A stretch of DNA of 64,000 nucleotides from Ailanthus altissimus (lineage: Eukaryota; Streptophyta; Magnoliopsida; Sapindales; Simaroubaceae). Within the stretch, counting starts at the first letter, position 1. The number at the start of each line of letters is the position of its first letter. The notes under the pieces are model-generated. The model ran no database searches and was not told where the DNA came from. It saw nothing but the letters and a program-made list of their open reading frames with translations. The translations under genes were made by a program, and so were the position numbers. The stretch spans positions 14,786,501 through 14,850,500 of the forward strand of contig OX327705.1 in the NCBI GenBank assembly GCA_946807835.1, written 5' to 3'. Positions 48,002-60,289 of the stretch are shown one piece after another.

Positions 48002-49341
48002 TATGTGAAATTAGAGCACAATACACACTATCATAGACAAGTAATATAATGAGAATAAAGTATCGTTCTCATAAGGAACTAATATTAACTTTATTAAGTA
48101 TTAAAAGTATATCTTCATATTCTTATTCAAACAATTTAAGTATACATACCAATAAAACCTAAATCAAATAAACAAACAAAATAAAGTAAAACGTAGTAGA
48201 GAAAATAGATATCAATTCACCAATTGTGAAGAGCTTGGGACTATAATTATTCCTCAATATTCACTGGAATCTCAATTATTCTCTTGAAGTTAATTCATCA
48301 ATATGAATTATTAACCAATAAACCTTATATATTCACAAGCCTCTTCTAATGGTCAAGTGAAGATATTTGCCTCATTAATTACCTATATTCCTATGGTAAT
48401 CAAATTAAAACAAAATTTATTAAGAATAGTTTCTCTATTAGTTATGTAAGTTATATGAGTGTATTCCTATCTCATATGAAACCAAAACTGTTATACTATG
48501 ATTATACATCAATACATTCAAGACAAACATCTAAATTCATTTTCCAAATTCATTAGGCTTTCCATAACAATCTAGTTATTGATCAAGTGATTAGAATGCA
48601 TTATATACAAAATAAATTGAACAATTCTATATTGAATTTATAACTAAGAGAGAATAAATTGATTCAAGTTATATATTAAGTTCAAATTGTAATTCTAGAA
48701 TAGAAAATAAGTTTATGATGAAATAAAAGATTCTAGAGCATATTAGGTTAAATATCAAGAAAATTATACAATCTAGAAAGATAAATAGTTGAAGAGAAAA
48801 AACTATTTGTTACAATCTTCAATGTTCTAGTTTTATTGATCACCAAAAGTCTCTCTAACTCTCTAAAACATTGTTTCTCTCTTACTCTTCCTTCTCCTAT
48901 CTTGGAGTAGGCTTTTGGTCTTCTATTTGTAGGTTTAGATTTTTAAATTAGGGCAAAACATCGAAAATAAGTCAGACTTACATTTTTGGATTTAACAATC
49001 AGAGTCTGATGCTTCAATCATGGCTTTTTAGCCCTTCAGTGCTTAGCTTTTTCCTATTCTAGTTTTTGTGGTCATTTTAGTGCCTCGACGCTAAGCACTG
49101 TACCAAATTTATTATAGCAATTATTGTTCCAGTGTGTGACATTAATTTCTAGTGTTGGGATTTTTTTTTTACCCACATTAGACATTTTTACTTGTTATTC
49201 TGGGATTTGTATCCCAAATAGCTTCATTGACTTCAAACCTACAAAATGATAATAAAATACATAAAAGGCCTAAAACTCACCTTCAAAAATGAATAAATGC
49301 CAAGTCTATGAAAGAAATAAATATAAATATGCCCATTAGTA
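48002..49341 (-). mobile_element. Third solo LTR, Athila-like
   Basis: A 1,340-bp segment lies between perfect GTTAT duplications (47,997-48,001 and 49,342-49,346). On the minus strand it starts TACTAATGGGC (TGATAAGGGC-like) and ends TTTCACATA. The layout matches the other copies: the block CAAGTAATATAATG near 48,040, a tract of TTCACAAGCCTCTTC type at 48,330, and a weak GC-richer patch at 49,010-49,110. There is no internal region. Confidence 0.75.
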
Positions 49342-49389
49342 GTTATGTTACATGTATGTATAGGCTATTTCGTACGAGCCTCTTCTTAT

Positions 49390-49805
49390 GAGTCCTCATC
49401 ATAAGGATCTCTTAGGAAGGGAACTTTTCCATACAAACTTCTATTATAGAGACAACACTATAAAGGTATCTTCACAGTAATAATGCTATGAAGTCATCTT
49501 GCATGAGGATAATGCCATGAAAGCTTTTCTTATAGGGACAATGCTATGGAAGCATCTTGCATGAGGACAATGCCATGAAGGCTTTTCTTATAGGGACCAT
49601 GCTATAGAAGCATCTTGCATGGGAACCATGTCTTGAAGGCTTGTCTACAAGAATGGTATCGTAGAGGCGTCTTGATATAGGAATAATGACATGAAGACTT
49701 CTGAAAATATTTAGGCCTCTATGGGAAAATATTGACATCTTCTATAGATACCATGATATAGTTCTTAGTTCTATAGATACCATGTTATAGTTCTATGGGA
49801 TAATA
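49390..49805 (+). repeat. Degenerate 29-bp tandem repeat with 58-bp dimer period
   Basis: The clearest part, 49,482-49,650, consists of 58-bp units made of two related 29-bp halves. One half has AATGCTATGGAAGCATCTTG, the other AATGCCATGAAGGC followed by TTTTCTTATAGGGAC. Flanking degenerate halves extend it. A further 29-bp direct repeat with CTATAGATACCATG occurs twice at 49,740-49,795. No gene is associated. Confidence 0.85.
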
Positions 49806-52800
49806 TTTGCTTTCATCACATGCTTTAAAATTTTGCATTTGATCAACCTCTTTAGATGCTTCTTCAAGTCAATCACCAAATTCTACTTGAAGTTGCTCAT
49901 CATTTTTATTGCCAATTGATGGTGTAAATATTTTTCCTATGATATTTAAAAAGAAAATTAATTTGATATAAAAGAAAATTTTATATATAATTATAAAATA
50001 AAAAATAGATATTGAATAAAATAATAATAATAGCTATGAAAATAGTAATGCGGTTTGAAAAAACAAATTGATGTCAATAAACTATAATTTCAGTAGATCA
50101 TTGTAAAAGTTTAGAGCAATATAAACATGTTATATATAATAGCAATGACAACAACAATGTTACAATGATAATAATTAAGAGTTGGGTGTAAGAAACAGTT
50201 TGTGGTGCAGAAGAAAATATGAGAAGAAAGATGGTTGAGAAGAGAGATGATGGCTAGTGAGTGTAGGTTTCGAACTATTCAAAGATAGGGAAGAGTAATG
50301 CTAATTACTTGATGTTCATCTTATCAATTTATACAATATATTTACGCTTAATCTCACCTAATGAACTTTAAGCAATCTTTAATTATTTTTCTTTGGCATG
50401 GTGTAAATGGTAATAGATTTACTCTACTATCTATTACATAAGACTTTCTCAAATACGTTTACCACATGTCATACTTCACATTACTCTATGGATACTAACT
50501 TCGCCGCTCCCTCTTACACCCACACTCAATGTCTATATGATCTCTACTTTTTAGTTACACTATCAAGACAAATATGTTTTCTTATAGCCTATAAGTAATA
50601 ATCCTTTTAATTGGCTATTGCAACCACATTACACCATTTCATTTACCAATTAGTTGTGATCCTAAAACTAATTATTATTGTCAATTGTGCATAACAATAC
50701 AAACCAGCTATACCAGTTGCCTGTACTAACATTCCGCTCTCTACTTCCCTCAATTTCCATTAACGTTGACCCTTTGTCAATAGTAAAACTGCGACCGACT
50801 ACATATTAGTTCCAGTGCTTTCAAAATTGCATGACAAAGATACTTTTGAACATTGTTGTGTCGGGATCTTTTTAACAAGTTCCTTTGTTTGCTGGAATCT
50901 TGCACTCTATATGCATGTTGGCTTTGGTTTGTCTTGTTGCTCTAAAAGGAATTTGGAACCTTAGAATTTGTTTGTTCAACATTTATATAAAAAAAATTTA
51001 GTCATGGGAAAAGAATAAGGTATTTTCAACTTCGTTTTTTTTTTTTCCTTTTTGTTTGTTTGTATTTGTAATATTAGTGAACAAAAAAAACTTTTGAAAA
51101 GAGAATAAGGAGATGAGAGAGAATCAAAGAGGAATTATGAAATACTAGAGATATGAAAAAATATCAATAATAACACTAGAACACTTTATCTTAATTTTGC
51201 GTTTAAAAATAAAGGAAATCATAAATTTAGTTTTAAAAGTTTAATTGAATTATTTAACCCTTTTTTTATATATTTTTTAAATACTTTGATTAACTATTAT
51301 TTATGATTAACATATCAATTTATTTTTTTGCTTCAAAAAGTACACTTGAGACGTTAATTTGTCAAGAGCTAAAATTAAATTTCTAATACATACATATATA
51401 TAAGAAACTAACTATGTAATTTAAAAAACAAAACTTTAAAAACTAAATTAATAAATGTTTTGTAAAAATAAAAACCGAAACTGAATCTCAGCCTTTGAAA
51501 TTCTTATGTTTCAAGGACAGATATTTTAGGTACAAAATTGTGTCAATAAAAAATTATATAAATATATATAATAATCTCTGTATATTAAAAACATAAGTAA
51601 TGTATATTGATTGTCTATGAATGGAAGGTAGTTAAGTCATTTTGTCTTACTTTATATATAGTTTCTAAGGCGGCCGACGCTATCCGCTAAATGTACATAC
51701 TTTGTCGGAATCATTGTTTCTTTAGGGTTAGTTCGATTTTGTTAATGAGATGATTAAGGGAATAAGAGTATCAAACATTAGAAACTTCCAATCTATCAAC
51801 TACCGCTGCAATTAACAAACTCTCATATTGTTTTTATCTACCAACTCTCTTTCTTAATTCGAGTCTATTATTTTCTTATTTTAATTAAAAAAAAATATAG
51901 ATAGTTTTATATAACAGAACTGAAAAGACTAACGACCACTTCATCAATTAGATGACTTTTTTTTTTTAACATCAAGCTTCCCTCAATAATAGATTATTAC
52001 ATAACCCCTTAAAATTTCTTATATATATATATAGTGGGAGGAATATTATATTGGATATTCTTTTCCACTAATTATTTAAGAATGTTAGCACAAAAATAAT
52101 TGCATGTATAAAAATTAATAAAAAAAGAATGAATGTCGTTTCATTTATTAGATTAATTGAATATATATATATATATATATTTTATTCTTATTTACTGAAT
52201 TTAACATTACTCATATAAAAATAATAATATTGTCCGGTTCCATAAAAATTAGAAATAAGGAAATTCGTCAACAAAGTGAAAATCAACGTGAAATTTCTTT
52301 GACTATACTAATTGTGCTCCTTCAATCAAATCAAAATTTTACATGATAAAAATTGAAGAGTATTAGTGTCAACTCTAATTATTTTAATAATTGTTCTTAA
52401 ATCAATCATGTCTCTCTATTTTCATATATTGCATCTACTACAATTATATTAACACAATATTAGAAAAAAAAGGTGATTGATTTAACAACAGAGACTGACA
52501 CAATCACGATTAAAGTTAGCACTACTCTTTGTCTATTAGCCAAAAGAATTTATTTTAATGTGAAAACTTCTTTTTATTTTATTTGTGTTGTTTGTTTGTA
52601 AATAAATAATAGGAGAAGCTCAAATTTGCACTTTTCAAAATAAAGTGCTTTTGAACTTTTTTTACGAATTTAAATTATTAAAAAATGCTCTTATTTTATT
52701 TTATTAATTTTTAAAATCCCCTTATAATATAATCTGGAAATTACACAATTTTTAGTTTCTTTTTTTAAGAATATTATTGACAACCAACCAACAATATAGT

Positions 52801-53075
52801 ATAAGCTCCACTTCTAACATATCTAATAAGAAAAATCAAATCAAACAAACCCTCAATATATTATATGAAAGATGACCATGAATGTAATTCAAAATTATAT
52901 TGATGTAAGCATATGAACCAAATAAAAAATACTCAAATGATGATTCACTGTAGTTGTTACAGAATGAACAATGAAGGAAATTAAAAATACAGTTAAAGAA
53001 TTGAAAATTCTCCAAGTCTTCATCGATCATCTGCTTAGAGTAGGGAAATGTTAGGACTAGTTCATAAATCCCATC
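49806..53075. other. Long AT-rich intergenic region upstream of GLP-C
   Basis: No plausible gene. Short AT microsatellites occur, e.g. 52,022-52,034 and 52,158-52,180. The last ~170 bases (about 52,905-53,075) are the duplicated proximal promoter shared with GLP-B. Confidence 0.4.
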
Positions 53076-53083
53076 TATAAATA
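53076..53083 (+). promoter_or_regulatory. GLP-C TATA box
   Basis: TATAAATA is 77 bases before the GLP-C start, in the same context as at GLP-B. Confidence 0.75.
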
Positions 53084-53152
53084 GTATAGCTTGCCTTGCA
53101 GCATTTCTCACCCTCAGCAAAACAATCATACGTGAAAAATTAATTAAGCACA

Positions 53153-54020
53153 ATGAAAGGTGTTAATTTCCTTTTGGGTATTGCACTTTTGGCTTTGGCT
53201 TCTTCATTTGCATCGGCCTCTGACCCTAGCCCTCTTCAGGATATCTGTGTAGCCATCAATGACCTCAAGAACGGAGGTATAACATTATTAATTCTCTTCC
53301 AGTCTACTCTTTCAAGCTTCTTCATTTTGAAACTTCCTTCCTTATTTTGATTATACAACTTAATTAGAAACCAGCAGCTCAAACTTATTTACCAGAATAA
53401 ATGAATTTACCGGCGTATTTACTTCGCATTTGATATATATTATGACTTATATATAACCAACATCTAGTTCTTTTTATGCAGTGTTTGTGAATGGGAAGTT
53501 CTGCAAGGACCCCAAGCTTGCCACAGCAGAAGATTTCTTCTTTTCAGGTCTTGACATTCCTAGAGACACAGGAAATAGAGTTGGTTCAAATGTTACTACT
53601 GTTAACGTCCAACAAATTCCAGGACTCAACACTCTTGGCATATCTGCTGTCCGAATTGACTATGCTCCATATGGCCAAAACCCACCTCACACTCACCCTC
53701 GTGCCACTGAAATTCTAGCAGTCCTTGAAGGAACTCTCTACGTTGGTTTTGTCACATCAAACCAACTAAATAATACACTCATCGCCAAAGTCTTAAACAA
53801 GGGAGATGTATTTGTGTTTCCAATTGGTCTCATTCACTTCCAATTCAACGTTGGCAAAACAAACGCAGTTGCCATTGCTGCTCTAAGCAGCCAGAACCCC
53901 GGTGTCATTACTATAGCAAACTCAATCTTTGGATCTGATCCTTCCATCAATCCATATTTTCTTGCCAGGGCATTCCAGTTGGACGTTGATGTTGTGAAAT
54001 CTCTCCAGAAAAAATTCTGA
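53153..54020 (+). CDS. Germin-like protein C (GLP subfamily 1 type)
   Basis: Exon 1 is 53,153-53,276, the intron 53,277-53,481 (GT..AG), exon 2 53,482-54,020; 220 residues. The signal peptide ends ASA near residue 22. C32/C49, box 1 (H111, H113, E118), the KGD motif (148-150), box 2 with Gly157 and H160, and sequons at N78 and N138 are all present. The C-terminus ends LQKKF, the usual type for this group. It differs little from GLP-B over the cupin core, so both come from a recent duplication. It should be a secreted, metal-binding apoplastic oligomer. Start choice rests on the signal peptide, TATA spacing and agreement with its two paralogues. Confidence 0.95.
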
Positions 54021-54211
54021 CAGCTTATGATTTGAATAATGTTTCTCATCTATTTTTCTTGTCGTTGTTGTAAATGTCCTATTGCCTCGATGCAGTAAAG
54101 AGGTAGTGTGAACGCATAAGGAAAGGACTGTTCTTAAGGGTCATTAAGAAAACTGTCACTTGTGTTGAATTTTCTTCTGTTTTGATTATTGTTTTAATTA
54201 TTTCATTTCAG

Positions 54212-54217
54212 AATAAA
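54212..54217 (+). terminator. Possible GLP-C polyadenylation signal
   Basis: AATAAA lies 192 bases after the stop codon, after T-rich sequence. Confidence 0.45.
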
Positions 54218-57200
54218 TATGTTGGTGATAAAATTTCAATGAATGATTTGTATAAATGACGTTGTGAGGTAGTACCCTAAAATAAAGTTGTCGGGAGAGT
54301 ATGACAAAATTTTGATTTATCATTAATGTTGTGGAAAAAGTATCGTTTAAATTTTTTTGGTTGCATATACATATAATTTATCTATCTCGTACAATTTAAT
54401 AGTGTAAATTTAAAATCAAAAATAATATTTGATATTGGCAATGATTGTGTAAAATTAAAAGAACAAAAATTTTAATTATTATTTTAAATCAAAAATTTAA
54501 TTTAAAAAAATCCCACTCTATAATTAAATTTTTTATATAATTTTAAAAAGTGAAACTATATATCACGTGTAAGCTAAAAAGAATGGTAAAATTTAAGAGT
54601 AACTTATAGGTTGAACAATGTAGAATAGATTTTGGCATACATATAAACACAGGAGTAACATTAAATAGTAAAAAAATATATATATCTTAAAAGATAGATA
54701 TCAAATAAAGTGATACTTAATATGTGTAATAAAATAATTTATTTTAAAAATTGTTAATCTCTTTAATAAAAACTACATTGTATTCTATTTTATTGAAGAG
54801 GTCGGTGAAAAAACAAAACGATGACAGTTCTAAATCATCATCTTTATGAACGTCGTTGAAAGTCGCCAGACAGTAAACAACCAAGCTATAATTAAAATGT
54901 TATATGTACTATATCAAATGACGATTATTAGAATAAAAAGTTTCATGAAAGTGGTTATTTATTTATTGTTTGTAATAGTGTGATCAGAATCGTAACGAAT
55001 TTTTAAATATCATATTTTTGTTTAGAAAGAATTGGTTGAAAGAATATGTAAAGACAATCAATTGTGCCAAGTAAGCTATAATAGTCAAATATCCCCAATT
55101 CCAGCTACAATTGGCCGTCGTTGAAATCACTAGCTGTCAGGTAACCTATTCCTACCATCTCCAACATTATTAAACCATCGTAAAAGATGTTACATAGATA
55201 ACATAGTCGTGTGTGCCGCTGCACGTTTTGCTACACTGGCACAACGTAGAACGGGAGCAGGTTTTGAATACTTTTAAATTTACGTTCGCATCTGTTTTAA
55301 AATAAAATATTAAATTTTTATAAATTTATTACAAATTTAAAGTTTTATTAATAAATTTACTTTAATAGATATGTACTTTTTATTAAACTTGTAATAAATT
55401 ATTTGTAAATTTTAAAAAAGTTGTAAATTGATTAATAAAAATATAATATTATAATATTAATTTTAAAAATAATTTATAAAATATAATAATCAAAATTATA
55501 TTACAAATTTAAATTTAATAAAATTCTGCCATCAAAATTAAACTCATTTTCAAATTAAAAATAATAATAACAACTAATAAATAATTTATACAAATACTAA
55601 AAAATATAATTATAAAATAATCTAATTAAACGAAAATGATATTTTTATGTTTGATTCAAGATTTAAAAACATGACATACAAATGAATTTATATTAGCATA
55701 TTATAGTTTTAAGCTAAGTTAATTTGCTAACTAATTAAACTAATAACATATTGGACATAAAAATCTTTAAAAGGTAAAACAAAAAAGTTATCAATTTCTA
55801 TCATGTAAAAAAAATAAATAAATAAGTTAAATAAAGTAATTATCAATCTCCATCACGTGAAGAAAATAAACAAAAAAGTTGAACAAAAAAATAAATCCTT
55901 CTCCCTTAAAATATTTATATTATTTATTTAACTAATGTAATATTAGTGAGTTAAAAATCAAAGAGATATTAAAATATGTCGTTTGAGAATTAAAAAAGCA
56001 TTTGACAAACATAAGCCAATAGCTTTATAAGAATAGAGAATTAGATATGACAAAGTTACAGGACGACGTTTGTATGACAAGTGAGAGTAAAAACAATTGA
56101 TGAATTAAAAAAGAGATAAAAATTGTTCTTTCAATTTTTCATTCAGGGTTACAACCAAAGTAAAATCATTTGATCTTCTTTTTAGAAATATAAAAAATAT
56201 ATATAAATATTTGGGGATACCCTAACGGATCCACCGGATATTTCACTAAATCTATATCTATCCCTAACTTGTTTTGGGTTTTAACTAAATGTATCAAACC
56301 TATTCCAAATTCGGTTCAAGTCTTACCAAATCCTTCTCATCAAAGGCAGGTTCTAATGGATTTATGAATTTATGGGTCATTTTGTCAACCCTATCACTAC
56401 CAATCCATTTTTTATCTTCTACCATTTTGTGAAGTCATTGTTGTCTTCCAATGTGCCAATTGCCCAAAATCATAATAATTGAATATCCAAAAAACAATAA
56501 TTGTATAATTATGTTAGATTACCTTTTTTTTATATAAATTGAGCATTTGTTAAATTAAAATCAATTAGAGCGAGTGAATACTTTATTATTTTTGTGCAAT
56601 TTTTGCAAGCCCATAGACCCATTCATCTCTTGAACTCAAATGAGTAAATATTTGTTTACTGAAGGAAAGTAACAACTTAAAAGGAGTTGCCAGAACTCAG
56701 GACCAGTGAGTGCATGACTATTTATAGGGAATAATTTGATTATACTAGGTTTAAAAAGGTTATTGAGGTCGTGTTTAGAATTCAAGGGATGGTAAGTAAA
56801 TGGTCCAAATCAGAACTGAGTTTTGAAAGCTATCCAGAGGTGATTATAATAAGCAGGACTTATAGAGTTTATTTAGATTAAGCTCACAACTCAATATTAC
56901 CACAACTAATAAGAATATGCAACACAAATAGAATCAATAACGAATTTACATGGTTAGCTTAAAAGTTTACATCCATTAGTAAAGCTCATTATCAAAATCC
57001 ACTATATGAAGAAAATGATACAAGACATAAGTTACAATAAGAGTAATATCACTCATGAGCTAGGATCTCATATGTTCTTTCCCTTTTTGAACGTGTGAAG
57101 GACATTTCCATGTGAATTGATGGGTGTTTCTTTTGTAAAAATAAAATGTGATTCTTTATAATTTATCAAATGATTAGAGGTTATCAAGTAAGTTACAGGG

Positions 57201-58204
57201 TAAACTCTAGCATTGAAATGAAGAGGACGAAAGCTCTTCGAGAGGGGAGAGTGAGATGAATATGGTAAAGTGGAGTCATGAATCCATCCCCCATACTTTG
57301 AAGAAAATGAGGCTTTTATAGTGGAAGTGAGTCCTCAAGCGTAAAGAGAGCTGGCATGGATATTACCCTCAAGGGCGACATATGGTAACATTTAATTATA
57401 GATTTGTCCTTTTCACGAAGGGTAGTTTAGAGAATTCACTTAAATAAGGTCTTCTTAGTAATTATGCCCCTTCGATATTTGGAGTATTAGGTATCTTTTA
57501 ATTGGGTACTTTTTAGAGTGACCAGATTTATTAAATAAGCTGTGAGCACTGAGTGGGTTATAGGCTCTGTCCCCTTAAGATCAACCAATTAAGTGCTGAA
57601 TTATTTGAAGAACTCTAGATAACTTTGTCCTTATGTCAACAGAGAACAAGAATATTGACATATTGACGTGAAAATTTGCCATTAGCATTTTCGAGATTTT
57701 TCTTAGACTTATCCATGGGTCTAATCATTAAATGATGTAGCTTTTAACTTGACCATTAATCAGACCCAGTGATAAAGTGACAGGATTCAGAACTTTATTG
57801 ATGTATACACCCATTGATGGGCTTGATTCTAACGTTATTAGTGACTTGTCCGTGATGATATGTCCCTTGACAGTGGGACTAAATGGTGATGTGTTTCCTT
57901 ATGCGAGTCCCGCTTAATCTTATTTCTAGACTAAGTTATAGAGGCATATAGATCTAGAATTGTACTCAACTTATTGAGGTAGCTTGTTTAAAACCTGGTT
58001 ACTCTTTGGAAAAGCTAAGTTTAAGGACCTAGTTAAGATTTTATGAGTGGGCTCAGTGTCGCTTAGTTTTTTCCCCCAACATCAATCCCCTAAGTTCTTG
58101 GTGTTTAGGTGAGGAGATGGTAGGAACTACATCTCTCTGGTGACACGTTGCAAGCTTCTATTGGCGGTTGTAATTTCTCTCTCCTTTTTTCACCCTTTTG
58201 AGTA
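54218..58204. other. Intergenic region right of GLP-C
   Basis: Very AT-rich to about 56,640 without credible genes. At 56,205-56,390 there is a patch that ends, on the minus strand, with TAGGGTTGACAAAATG, a motif like one end of hAT-type elements, but no partner end was found. From 56,640 to 58,200 the sequence is less AT-rich and unassigned; it may be decayed LTR-element DNA. Confidence 0.35.
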
Positions 58205-58299
58205 CATATCCTAAGTTTGATGCTAAGTGAAGATAACCACAATTTAAGGACATGTCCCATATGAGATTCATTGGAGAATATGAGGCTTAAACCCTTAGA

Positions 58300-58560
58300 G
58301 CTAACTAGAGATAAGCAGCTTTGAAGATACCTTGGTGCATGTTAGGGTTTAACCCCTTAATGTTAAATAGAGAAAAACTGCTTTAGAGATACATTGGCAC
58401 ACATTAGGGCTTAATCTCTTGGTGCCAAATGAAGATGATCCGTGATAGAGACATATTAGCACATGTTGGGGCTCAACCCTTTTGTGCCAACTAGAGATAA
58501 ACCGCTTAGGAAACACATTGGTGCATATTGGGGGCTCAACCCTTATTGGATGTAATAATC
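58300..58560 (+). repeat. 62-bp tandem repeat, about four units
   Basis: Four consecutive 62-bp units share AACTAGAGATAA, then CATTGGTGCAT, then GGGCTCAACCC, with an additional degenerate unit to the left. A lone related piece recurs at about 58,760-58,825. The open frame on the minus strand here (58,349-58,564) is only a by-product of the repeat period. Confidence 0.85.
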
Positions 58561-58865
58561 TCATAAAAAATTATTTTATCAAATAATTATTCTTGGCATA
58601 AAGAAATACAGATCAATCTTTAGCATCCTCAGAGCAATTGCACACTAATGGAATTTAATAGTTGGGTGTAATAACGTTAATAAAAAATAATCATCACACC
58701 CCAGTTCCTTTTAGGCATCCTTAGTCACCATTAACAGATACAAACTGAGGGCAGTAGAGAACATAGGGCTCAACCCCTTTATGATGAATGGAGATAAAAT
58801 GCATTGGTGCATACTTTGAGCTCGGGCCCTACCCCATCTCATAGGTCGCATGTAGTAACCCTTAT

Positions 58866-59965
58866 AAAAAAAATGAGAACTTTGAAGTTTTATTAAAAGT
58901 CTAGATTATGCTATTATTTTATCTCCTTAAAACTTAATATTTGATTGTTTAATTTTATTATATGACTATTTATGCATATTTTGTTTAATTTATAGGTTAA
59001 AGGCAAAAAAAAACTCGAAAAAATATCAAAATAAGCCAAAATTGAGTAAAAAGAAGAAAATTCAAGAGAGCTCCGAGGTGCCAGCACATCCAGGTTACAA
59101 CGTCAGAAGAAGAAATTTTAGAGCCAAGGAATGACTAAACGCTGTAGTAGCCAAGGCAATAGTATTAAAACCTGTAGATTAGAAGTCACAAGTTAGTGTC
59201 TGGCCACAACACCTAAAGGAGAATGCTACAGGGCTAATACGACAAAAAGGAAATACCCTAAAACAAAAATTGAGTGTCACGGTACCAGCATGTCAGCACT
59301 ATAACGCTAGGGTGACCAAAGAAATGTTTTGACTTAACTTAGACTCGATGTTTGCCCTAGTTAGAAGCAGTAAGCCTATAAAAAGAGGAATTTTGAAGCC
59401 AAAAGAAGATCGTCAAGATGTAGTAAATTCAAGAATACTATAAGAGAGAAAGAATGGCATAAAACGTGGAAGATTTTAAGAATCTTAGGGCAATTTGACA
59501 ATTCAAGGCAAGAGATACTAAAGACAAGGGAACTTTCTTTACTTTAAGTTTTTTTTTTCTTTTTTGAATTTATCATGTATTATGTTGGCTATCTTCAGCC
59601 CCAGAATTTTAGTAATCATGAACTAATTTTTATTATCTAGGATTACAACTAAAACTTATTATGCAATTAAATTTAATTTTTCTTTTTATATTATGAACTC
59701 TTTTTTTGAACTATTTGATTTGCTTGTACTTATTGCTTTCTTTTTACTTGGCCAGTAATTAGATTGATCTAAGAACTCATAAATAAACTTTAAAAAATAA
59801 CTTATTTGTTTAGTCTAAAGTAAATTAATGTATAATCATAGCGTAGCAACTGTGAGTTTCATATGAGATATGAATATACTAATATAGCATGTATGGTCTA
59901 TAAAACTTGTTCTTAATTTATTTCTATCTAATTGCCATAAAAATATAGCACAACACCCAATTGAA
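58866..59965 (+). mobile_element. Truncated Athila-like LTR
   Basis: The blocks AACTTAATATTTGATTG (near 58,928) and TATCATGTATTATGTTGG (near 59,570), and GTGAGTTTCATATGAGATA followed by TAGCATGTATGG (59,850-59,890), follow the order of the LTRs at 38,901-40,154 and 43,741-45,091. The LTR stops short of its usual end and passes into a pol tail. Confidence 0.6.
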
Positions 59966-59984
59966 TTGGGACAATTGGTACTAT

Positions 59985-60275
59985 TGTTCAATTCTCGACT
60001 TAAGCTATTTTTAGGAAAACTCAAATCAAGATAATCTAGTCTACTTAATGTTACCAAGGTGTATCCCCATGAAGCAATTGAGATCAAAGAAGAAACCTCA
60101 AAGAGAGTACTCAAGGTAAATAGGCAAAGGCTCAAAAAGTATTGGGGATGAAAGATTGATTACCAAAAGTCCTTCATCAATTGACCAAGCCGGAATAAGA
60201 GTTGAGCATTACGTCAAACTGGTGATGTCAAACTCTTATTAGGAGGCAACCCAAGTATTGTAACATTTTTCTCTT
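59985..60275 (+). pseudogene. Athila-like integrase C-terminal remnant
   Basis: Reads LGKLKSR..., VTKVYPHEAIEIKEET, VLKVNRQRLKKYWG and finally VKLLLGGNPS, the typical end of Athila/Tat integrase. Broken by stops. It is directly downstream of LTR sequence, an order that needs deletion or rearrangement. Confidence 0.7.
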
Positions 60276-60289
60276 TCGTGTTGAGCAAA

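Noticed and set aside
49390..49805. Tandem repeats considered as a CRISPR array
   Set aside because: The context is plant nuclear DNA, units are directly adjacent and degenerate, without unique spacers.
53834..54049. Frames overlapping GLP-C exon 2 in other registers (also 36,488-36,715 and 53,491-53,718)
   Set aside because: Shadows of the germin coding exon; the true frame has signal peptide, cupin boxes and splice sites.
58349..58564. A 71-residue minus-strand frame with internal repeats
   Set aside because: Explained by the 62-bp tandem repeat; no start context or homology.
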